A stretch of DNA of 19,018 bases, taken from contig JBJECE010000005.1 in assembly GCA_051870755.1 (NCBI GenBank), forward strand, positions 1 through 19,018. Reading direction: 5' to 3'. Below, piece after piece: positions 13,746-19,018 of the stretch. Position 1 is the first letter of the stretch, and the number at the start of each line of letters is the position of its first letter. The notes beneath the pieces are model-generated. The model did no database searches, was not told where the DNA came from, and was given only the letters and a program-made list of their open reading frames with translations. A program made the translations under genes and the position numbers. The DNA is from W0P28-013 sp051870755. GTDB taxonomy: Bacteria; Bacteroidota; Bacteroidia; Bacteroidales; Paludibacteraceae.

Positions 13746-16352
13746 ATGCCTCCGAAACTGACACCGATGATGCAACAATTTTTCGACGTCAAAAATCAAT
13801 ATCCTGACGCGATCATATTGTTTCGTTGCGGCGATTTTTACGAAACCTACGACAAGGACGCCGAGATAGCATCCGAAATTTTGGGTATCACACTGACCAA
13901 ACGATCGTGCAAAGATGCCGCGGCACCGGCTATGGCCGGATTTCCGCATCATGCGCTCGATACCTATTTGCCGAAACTTGTGCGTGCCGGTTTGCGCGTG
14001 GCCATTTGCGACCAACTCGAAGACCCGAAACTCACCAAAAAATTGGTCAAACGCGGCATCACCGAACTTGTTACGCCCGGTGTGGCCACCAACGATAACG
14101 TGCTCGATGTCAAAGAAAATAACTTTTTGGCGGCCGTACATTTGGCAAAACAGCAAGCCGGCGTGGCCTTTTTGGATATTTCGACCGGCGAATTTTTGGT
14201 CGGCGAGGGCACATTCGACTATGTCGAGAAATTGCTGAATAGTTTCGCGCCCAAAGAGGTGCTGTACGAGTACGGCAAACGGCGCGACATGGAGGCGTTG
14301 TTCACCGCAAAATTCCATTTGCAGGAGCAGGACGATTGGGTGTTTACGCCCGAAGCGGCCAACGACCGCCTGTTGAAACATTTCGAAGTGCAGAATCTGA
14401 AAGGATTTGGTGTTGATAACTTGCCGTTGGGCATTGTGGCTGCCGGCGCCATCTTGTACTACCTCGACCAAACGCACCATCTGCAAATAGGGCATATCAC
14501 GCATTTGGCACGCATCGAGGCCGAACGCTTTGTTTGGCTCGACCGCTTCACGGTGCGCAACCTCGAATTGTTCGGGTCGGCCTACGAAGGCGCGCGCACG
14601 CTCTGTTCCGTCATCGACAAAACGCTGACACCGATGGGCGGCCGCTTGTTGCGCCGTTGGATGGCGTTCCCGCTGAAAGATGTGAAACCCATCAACGACC
14701 GTTTGAGCGTGGTGGAACACTTTTTCAAATATCCCGAACAGCGCTATGCCATTACGGAACTGCTGGCCAATATCGGCGATTTGGAACGCATACTTTCCAA
14801 AGTGGCTGTCGGACGAATCACGCCGCGCGAAGTGGGGCAGTTGCGATTCGCATTAGAGGCCGTCGCACCTATAAAAGAAATTTGCGGAAATGCACAAAAC
14901 GCTATGTTACAACGTTTTGCAGAGCAACTCAATCCGTGTGCACTCATACGCGAACGTATAGCCAACGAACTGACCGACAACCCGCCGTTGCAGGTCAATA
15001 AAGGGCATGTCATAGCCGAAGGCATCGATGCCGAACTCGACGAATTGCGCCGCATTGCCTATTCGGGCAAAGATTATCTGCTGCAAATACAGCAGCGCGA
15101 GGCCGAAGCCACCGGCATTCCGAGTCTCAAAATCAGTTACAACAATGTGTTCGGCTACTACATCGAGGTGCGCAACACCTACAAGGACAAGGTGCCGGCC
15201 GAATGGATTCGCAAACAGACACTGACGCAAGCCGAACGCTACATCACGCAGGAACTGAAAGACTACGAAGAAAAAATTCTCGGTGCCGAAGAAAAAATCC
15301 TCGCACTCGAAACACGCTTGTTCAACGACTTGGTGATGGGCATCATGGAGTATATTCCGCCCATACAAATCGACTGCAACATAGTGGCACAACTCGATTG
15401 CTTGCTGTCGTTTGCCCAAGTGTCGGAGGAGTATCGCTACCAACGCCCCGTTGTCAACGATGGCAATATCATCGACATCAAACAAGGGCGGCATCCCGTC
15501 ATCGAGCGCCAACTGCCGGTGGGCGAGGCATACGTGCCAAACGATGTTTACCTCGACAGCGACACCCAACAAATCATCATCATCACCGGTCCGAACATGG
15601 CCGGTAAATCGGCACTGCTGCGACAGACAGCGCTGATAGTGCTGCTGGCTCAAATAGGCTGTTTTGTGCCGGCCGACAGCGCCACCATCGGTGTGGTCGA
15701 TAAGATTTTTACACGCGTCGGCGCCAGCGACAACATCTCGCTCGGCGAATCGACCTTCATGGTCGAGATGAGCGAAGCCGCCAGCATTCTGAACAACCTT
15801 TCGCCACGCAGCCTTGTGCTGTTCGACGAACTTGGACGCGGCACCAGCACCTACGACGGCATCTCCATAGCATGGGCTATTGTAGAGTATATACACGAAC
15901 GCGCCAACGGCCGCGCCAAAACGCTGTTTGCCACGCACTACCACGAACTGAACGAGATGGAACGCTCCTATCCGCGCATCAAAAACTACAATGTGTCGGT
16001 CAAAGAGATGGATAAAAAAGTGATTTTTATGCGTAAACTTGTGCGGGGTGGCAGCGAACACAGTTTCGGTATTCATGTGGCCAAATTGGCCGGCATGCCC
16101 AAGTCGGTAGTGGCGCGTGCCAACGAGATATTGGCGCAACTCGAAACCGAGAATCGCCAATCCGTCGTAGCCGGCAAATCGCTCGATGGGGCGCCCGTGC
16201 GCGAAGGCATGCAGTTGTCGTTCTTTCAACTCGACGACCCTGTGCTGACGCAAATACGCGACGAAATCAAAAACACCGACATCAACAACCTGACGCCGAT
16301 AGAAGCGCTGAACAAACTGAACGAAATAAAACGCATCATCACCGGCAAATAG
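13746..16352 (+). CDS. mutS: DNA mismatch repair protein MutS
   Basis: Complete 868-residue MutS. The mismatch-contacting Phe-x-Glu is FYE at residues 31-33 within LFRCGDFYETYDKD; the clamp and lever region includes SYNNVFGYYIEVRNTYKDKV; the ABC ATPase has Walker A GPNMAGKS (615-622), the segment GASDNISLGESTFMVEM, Walker B VLFDELGRGTSTYDG (Asp694-Glu695) and THYHEL. The protein ends shortly after the ATPase and helix-turn-helix region, the usual Bacteroidetes length. It recognises mispaired bases and recruits MutL. The start at 13746 gives the expected N-terminus (KLTPMMQQFFDVK). The gene is 79 bp behind the sugar transferase, on the same strand, with no recognisable TAnnTTTG element between them, so read-through from the operon is possible. 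Codon use is regular and GC-richer than the flanks, typical of a core gene. Function is not in doubt. Confidence 0.98.
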   Translation: MPPKLTPMMQQFFDVKNQYPDAIILFRCGDFYETYDKDAEIASEILGITLTKRSCKDAAAPAMAGFPHHALDTYLPKLVRAGLRVAICDQLEDPKLTKKLVKRGITELVTPGVATNDNVLDVKENNFLAAVHLAKQQAGVAFLDISTGEFLVGEGTFDYVEKLLNSFAPKEVLYEYGKRRDMEALFTAKFHLQEQDDWVFTPEAANDRLLKHFEVQNLKGFGVDNLPLGIVAAGAILYYLDQTHHLQIGHITHLARIEAERFVWLDRFTVRNLELFGSAYEGARTLCSVIDKTLTPMGGRLLRRWMAFPLKDVKPINDRLSVVEHFFKYPEQRYAITELLANIGDLERILSKVAVGRITPREVGQLRFALEAVAPIKEICGNAQNAMLQRFAEQLNPCALIRERIANELTDNPPLQVNKGHVIAEGIDAELDELRRIAYSGKDYLLQIQQREAEATGIPSLKISYNNVFGYYIEVRNTYKDKVPAEWIRKQTLTQAERYITQELKDYEEKILGAEEKILALETRLFNDLVMGIMEYIPPIQIDCNIVAQLDCLLSFAQVSEEYRYQRPVVNDGNIIDIKQGRHPVIERQLPVGEAYVPNDVYLDSDTQQIIIITGPNMAGKSALLRQTALIVLLAQIGCFVPADSATIGVVDKIFTRVGASDNISLGESTFMVEMSEAASILNNLSPRSLVLFDELGRGTSTYDGISIAWAIVEYIHERANGRAKTLFATHYHELNEMERSYPRIKNYNVSVKEMDKKVIFMRKLVRGGSEHSFGIHVAKLAGMPKSVVARANEILAQLETENRQSVVAGKSLDGAPVREGMQLSFFQLDDPVLTQIRDEIKNTDINNLTPIEALNKLNEIKRIITGK

Positions 16353-16420
16353 GCAAGTGGCATGTGGTCATTGTCCGATGCTTGTAAATATGGAAGAATA
16401 GGAGAGCGAGAAAAGACAGA

Positions 16421-17431
16421 CTATATTATCGTATGGAAGCGGTTTTCAAGTTCTTTCATACGCTCCATCAGTTTCTCAAATGATAACTTGTTGCCATATA
16501 TCATTGTTTCGCACATTTGTCGGTAATCTTCTTTCCAATCAGCCCAAAATTTATCAGGCGGGCATAGTACGATGGTCTTTCGGAAATCGGTCGAATAATC
16601 CACATCCCTCATAGACGTGAATACAGAGCGGTGATGTTGTACACTTCGCCACAAATCGTTATCTTCCATCGCCGCCTTGGCAAAGTTCAAATCCATCATC
16701 CGCTCCAAATCATACAAGTGGCGTGAACGTCGGTTAGCAACCATCGTGTCGCGCTCAATGGAGAATAACTCGTGCAATAAGCATGCTTTCTCCACGAATG
16801 TTTTTGCAGGGGCTGCCGCTATAATTTCAGGATTGGTAAGCGAAGTGCTAATGGTCGGGAAACTACTCTCTATCATACTTGTAATATGGCAAGCAATAGT
16901 GGGCTCCATCAACGAGCGTGCGCCTACCTCAAGCACAACTTCATTCTTCAAATAACCATATTTCTCCTCCAGCAACGATGGATACTTGATAAAAATACGC
17001 CTTGGTTCGGGGTATGTTGAATCACCGTCTCCGTCTGGTTCAACCTCAATAGTCAGGATGTTGGTCAGCCCGTATTTGTTCAAGCCCTCATAGAGAATCG
17101 GTGCAAGTGTCTCTCTGACATACAGCGATGACTGCTTACGCAAGTTTTTCAATTGCTTTCTTGTCAAGTCTCCGTTTAATCCATACGTTGCCGGGTCGAT
17201 GGCAATATCTATATCCTCTGAAAAACGTTCAATCAGATTACCTATCTTCGACAACGAAGTCCCCCCTTTGAAAAGGATATTTGCTTCTAAATCAAGACTA
17301 AACAAGATTTGCAGAACACAAGTAACCCACATATCCTTTTCAATGGCAACGGCAGGAAGGTGGATGTTTTCTTCTGCATTGCGCAAAACCATACGCTTCT
17401 GCTCATCTGACAATGTATGAAAGTTATTCAT
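16421..17431 (-). CDS. AbiEii-type nucleotidyltransferase toxin (type IV TA/phage defence)
   Basis: A 336-residue protein with the AbiEii signature: FKGGTSLSKIGNLIERFSED (54-73), containing the Gly-Gly-(Thr/Ser) nucleotidyltransferase motif and the SEDIDIAI (71-78) acidic pair, plus a conserved C-terminal region (ARSLMEPTIACHI, KACLLHELFSIERD, RSRHLYDLERMM). AbiEii toxins are nucleotidyltransferases that inhibit growth during phage infection or loss of the antitoxin. The ATG at 17431 lies within the last codons of the antitoxin gene (8-bp overlap), so the pair is co-translated. It is transcribed toward mutS; the 68-bp gap between the two stop codons shows no clear terminator. All motif residues are present and the frame is intact, so the toxin is probably active. 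Which nucleotide or RNA it uses is not visible. Confidence 0.9.
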   Translation of the reverse strand: MNNFHTLSDEQKRMVLRNAEENIHLPAVAIEKDMWVTCVLQILFSLDLEANILFKGGTSLSKIGNLIERFSEDIDIAIDPATYGLNGDLTRKQLKNLRKQSSLYVRETLAPILYEGLNKYGLTNILTIEVEPDGDGDSTYPEPRRIFIKYPSLLEEKYGYLKNEVVLEVGARSLMEPTIACHITSMIESSFPTISTSLTNPEIIAAAPAKTFVEKACLLHELFSIERDTMVANRRSRHLYDLERMMDLNFAKAAMEDNDLWRSVQHHRSVFTSMRDVDYSTDFRKTIVLCPPDKFWADWKEDYRQMCETMIYGNKLSFEKLMERMKELENRFHTII

Positions 17432-18026
17432 ATAACTCTGTTATTTGCTTTTTTACCCAAGCAGGCATTAGTTTCAAATCCATTTCCGAAATACGTGGTT
17501 GCTGCTTCAGTATCTGTTTAAGCGTTGCTATTTGCTCTTGCGATAGATTGTCCTTGCCAATCTCTTTGAGGGCAATAAAAACCAACTGCGCAAAAGAACT
17601 CTCAAAAGCAAAAGTCTTAGGAGCAGCATGTTTGAATACAATACTCCTGCCATTTCTTATATCTACTTTCCGCCCTTCACCATTCGTAACATATACTGCG
17701 TTCATAGGGACCTGCGTACTCAACCCAAGTTTATTGACTGCGTATGCTCCGGCAGGTGCTATCAGCGTTCTGTCGCGATTGGCAAGGCACGACGCTATTT
17801 CATCAAAAGTAGGATAAATCACACCTAACCCGAGTTCCGTTTCTATCTTCGGATAACAATATACACCTCTTGCAACACGGATAATTTGCCCTGCTTCGGT
17901 AAGACGCTCAATGGCTTTTTGTACAGCAGAGGCTGAGCCATAGTGGGCAAACCGAGCAGGAGTGAATGCGATACCCCTACCGCTCTTCTTTAATGATGTT
18001 AATATCTTATTCTCAATAGATTGCAT
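17424..18026 (-). CDS. AbiEi-like antitoxin / DUF6088-type transcriptional regulator
   Basis: A 200-residue protein with an N-terminal winged-helix region (IENKILTSLKKSGRGIAFTP, then VQKAIERLTEAGQIIRVARG, YCYPK) and a C-terminal domain of the AbiEi/DUF6088 type (TLIAPAGAYAVNKLGLSTQ, VYVTNGEGRKVDI, SIVFKHAAPK). Type IV antitoxins of this kind bind inverted repeats in their own promoter and neutralise the toxin. The start chosen is the ATG at 18026; a TTG at 18053 also opens the frame but would sit inside the promoter's -7 element. A palindrome and a promoter directly upstream (18047-18082) support autoregulation. It overlaps the toxin gene by 8 bp. Family identity is good; direct binding to the palindrome is inferred. 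Confidence 0.85.
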   Translation of the reverse strand: MQSIENKILTSLKKSGRGIAFTPARFAHYGSASAVQKAIERLTEAGQIIRVARGVYCYPKIETELGLGVIYPTFDEIASCLANRDRTLIAPAGAYAVNKLGLSTQVPMNAVYVTNGEGRKVDIRNGRSIVFKHAAPKTFAFESSFAQLVFIALKEIGKDNLSQEQIATLKQILKQQPRISEMDLKLMPAWVKKQITELYE

Positions 18027-18046
18027 TTGTTCTTTGCTTGAATTTT

Positions 18047-18073
18047 GTCGCAAATTTACTGTAAATTTACGAC
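18047..18073. promoter_or_regulatory. Probable operator palindrome overlapping the AbiE promoter
   Basis: GTCGCAAATTTAC (18047-18059) and GTAAATTTACGAC (18061-18073) form an inverted repeat with 12 of 13 positions matching around a single T. The left arm contains the whole -7 element, so a dimer bound here would block RNA polymerase. AbiEi antitoxins are known to repress by binding inverted repeats; binding here is inferred. Confidence 0.75.
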
Positions 18074-18082
18074 AGGCACAAG
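18051..18082 (-). promoter_or_regulatory. Promoter of the AbiE-like operon (CTTG-N20-TAAATTTG)
   Basis: Read on the minus strand, CTTG (18082-18079) is followed after 20 bp by TAAATTTG (18058-18051), a match to the Bacteroidetes TTG/TAnnTTTG promoter with the same spacing as the polysaccharide promoter. The G of the -7 element is 24 bp from the antitoxin ATG. Confidence 0.75.
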
Positions 18083-18249
18083 TATTTTAGCAAAAAAAAT
18101 CAATTTTACACTCATTTTTTTTAAAAAACAGAACAAAAATGGTATAAAAGCACCTTCAAACTATCAATTTTGATAATACAAACAGCGCAAAATCGATTTT
18201 TCTGTCTGTTGCCTTTTTTGGTTGCATACGTTTTTTTCGCCTGTTTTGC
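18083..18249. other. AT-rich divergent spacer between AbiE promoter and RNA promoter
   Basis: About 170 bp of very AT-rich DNA with A and T tracts and no coding potential. It holds a short palindrome (TATCAATTTTGATA near 18162-18175) and AACTATCAA (18159-18167), whose exact reverse complement TTGATAGTT (18250-18258) overlaps the -33 element of the RNA promoter. The inverted copies might be regulator sites, but the evidence is slight. Confidence 0.5.
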
Positions 18250-18280
18250 TTGATAGTTCAAAAACTTTGTTGTAACTTTG
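18250..18280 (+). promoter_or_regulatory. Promoter of the structured RNA (TTG-N20-TAACTTTG)
   Basis: TTG (18250-18252) and TAACTTTG (18273-18280) are spaced by exactly 20 bp, as at the other strong promoters in this window. Transcription would begin near 18286, right at the 5' strand of the long closing helix of the RNA. Confidence 0.75.
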
Positions 18281-18284
18281 CTGC

Positions 18285-18566
18285 GAATCTACGCCGAGGG
18301 GCAATATGTCGCTCACAGCAGGGTAGGTTCGGACATATTGGATAGCGTTTATTGACGCTTTGCACGAACAATCTGAAACTTCGCAACTTTCAAATTATAG
18401 TTCAAATGCAAGGTAAATCAATAGATGCCTATGGGTATGACAGCATGCCGCCAAGCGTTTGGCGGCTCTTCATATCGGCGTAGGTTTCTTGTTGTTTTAT
18501 TTGGACTATAAGGTAATGCGAAGACCTCAGATTGTGAATAGGCAACTTGAGGTCTGCGCTTTTTTT
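18285..18566 (+). ncRNA. Structured RNA of unknown class, about 280 nt with terminator
   Basis: A non-coding interval between a promoter and an intrinsic terminator, full of compatible helices. A closing helix joins 18285-18297 to 18475-18487: nine perfect pairs (CTACGCCGA with TCGGCGTAG) plus A-U and G-U pairs. Inside it: CAATATGTC 18302-18310 with GACATATTG 18332-18340; AGCGT 18344-18348 with ACGCT 18355-18359; TTGCA and GAAC 18360-18369 with GTTC and TGCAA 18400-18411; and GCCGCCAA 18447-18454 with TTGGCGGC 18459-18466. The terminator follows the closed domain. It does not show tmRNA, RNase P, SRP or 6S hallmarks that I know. It is either a stand-alone small RNA or a leader of the lipoprotein gene 56 bp downstream of the terminator. 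A 25-codon reading frame (18406-18483) runs through it and may be chance. Confidence 0.72.
18518..18566 (+). terminator. Rho-independent terminator of the structured RNA
   Basis: AGACCTCA (18522-18529) pairs with TGAGGTCT (18548-18555); after one A/G mismatch, GCG (18518-18520) pairs with CGC (18557-18559). Seven T residues follow (18560-18566). It lies about 55 bp before the lipoprotein start, so it could also act as an attenuator for that gene. Confidence 0.82.
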
Positions 18567-18621
18567 ATGTCCGTAGGTGAACGAGAAACAGATAATTTTT
18601 TAGTAATAATTTTAAATTTTT

Positions 18622-19018
18622 ATGACAATGAAAAAACTTAAATTTTTAGCAGCAGTATGCTGCATGTTGGCAGTGTTGACTGCGTGTGAGAAAAACGAGC
18701 CGACTGACAACGGTAAAGGCGTTAATATCGACCAGAATGACGGTAGCTCTAATACGGGGAATGATACTGACCAAAATGGAGATGATTCCAATGATAATAG
18801 TAGTAGTGGAAGTGTATCTGCCCCTGACGGCACTGAAATTGGCTACGGATTTGTTGACCTCGGCTTGAGTGTAAAATGGGCTACCTGCAACGTAGGCGCT
18901 ACCAAACCCGAAGAATACGGCAACTACTACGCTTGGGGCGAAACCACCACTAAAGCCACTTATTCTTGGGATACCTACACGCTGACTACAGATGGCGGCA
19001 GTACCTTTACCAAGTATA
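18622..19018 (+). CDS. FISUMP-domain lipoprotein, 3'-truncated by window edge
   Basis: The frame is open to the window end (132 codons seen). It begins with ATG at 18622 or, equally likely, ATG at 18628 (MKKLKFLAAVCCML), giving a lipoprotein signal peptide with lipobox LTAC and Cys20 counted from 18628. After the cysteine comes an acidic, Asn/Asp/Ser-rich linker of about 45 residues, then IGYGFVDLGLSVKWATCNVG and YGNYYAWGETTTKATY, the pattern of the Fibrobacter succinogenes major paralogous (FISUMP) domain that is common in Bacteroidetes surface lipoproteins. The mature protein is expected to be anchored in the outer membrane, probably surface-exposed; its role is unknown. No separate TAnnTTTG promoter is evident between the terminator at 18566 and the start, so expression may depend on read-through from the structured RNA promoter. 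Confidence 0.88.
   Translation, partial: MTMKKLKFLAAVCCMLAVLTACEKNEPTDNGKGVNIDQNDGSSNTGNDTDQNGDDSNDNSSSGSVSAPDGTEIGYGFVDLGLSVKWATCNVGATKPEEYGNYYAWGETTTKATYSWDTYTLTTDGGSTFTKY

Noticed and set aside
13722..16253. Long minus-strand open frames opposite mutS (332 and 448 codons).
   Set aside because: They lie entirely antisense to an intact, clearly identified MutS and result from its GC-rich codon pattern; their translations resemble no protein.
16353..16420. Bidirectional terminator between mutS and the toxin gene.
   Set aside because: I could not find a convincing stem followed by a T-run on either strand.
18051..18053. TTG as start of the antitoxin.
   Set aside because: It falls inside the probable -7 promoter element and operator; the ATG at 18026 is better placed.
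18406..18483. 25-residue reading frame inside the structured RNA (MQGKSIDAYGY...).
   Set aside because: It overlaps two helices, including the closing helix at its stop codon, and has no clear ribosome-binding site; recorded only as a possibility in the leader hypothesis.
18285..18566. tmRNA, RNase P RNA, SRP RNA or 6S RNA for the structured RNA.
   Set aside because: No tmRNA acceptor ends or tag frame, no RNase P GAGGAAAGTC-type core, no SRP tetraloop helix, and a multibranched rather than a rod-like 6S fold.
18459..18641. 60-codon plus-strand frame after the RNA hairpin.
   Set aside because: It crosses the terminator and overlaps the lipoprotein signal peptide in another frame; no supporting features.

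Overview
The window looks like a chromosomal segment of a member of the Bacteroidota, most likely Bacteroidales. The reasons are TAnnTTTG promoter -7 elements (several with an upstream TTG/TTTG), almost no Shine-Dalgarno sequences, a Bacteroidetes-type undecaprenyl-phosphate sugar transferase, a lipoprotein with a FISUMP-like domain, and a small protein resembling DUF4248. No species can be named from the sequence alone.

Layout. (1) 1-2344: a 5'-truncated MBOAT O-acyltransferase gene, translationally coupled to a membrane-anchored SGNH-like protein; together they form a plausible surface-glycan O-acylation module. The MBOAT gene carries an 11-G tract and two extra hydrophilic segments with hairpin-forming DNA, and its base composition drops sharply near position 1195. 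(2) 2345-3540: two small genes (a helix-turn-helix protein and a basic 106-residue protein of unknown function), each behind a TAnnTTTG promoter, with a four-copy 11-bp tandem repeat between them and an intrinsic terminator after them. (3) 3482-13666: one promoter followed by eight tightly packed, mostly overlapping plus-strand genes for a cell-surface polysaccharide: GT4 glycosyltransferase, GT-C-like membrane protein, GT4-WbsX fusion, two tandem FemAB-like acyl/aminoacyl transferases, a DUF354 GT-B-like protein, a NodB-type deacetylase, and the initiating sugar transferase. (4) 13746-16352: mutS. (5) 16421-18082, minus strand: an AbiEi/AbiEii-type toxin-antitoxin pair with a promoter whose -7 element lies inside a near-perfect palindrome. 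(6) 18250-18566: an apparently unannotated structured RNA with its own promoter, a long-range closing helix, at least four internal helices and an intrinsic terminator. (7) 18622 to the end: the N-terminal part of a FISUMP-type lipoprotein.

How the parts fit. The sugar transferase would load the first sugar on the lipid carrier, the two GT4 domains, WbsX and DUF354 proteins would extend or modify the chain, and the GT-C-like protein could add a lipid-linked sugar or act as a polymerase. The deacetylase could expose amines that the FemAB-like proteins then acylate. No Wzx flippase, no clear Wzy and no sugar-nucleotide enzymes are visible, so the pathway must be completed elsewhere. The most unusual item is the structured RNA at 18285-18566: its helices were found by eye and its class is not one I recognise.
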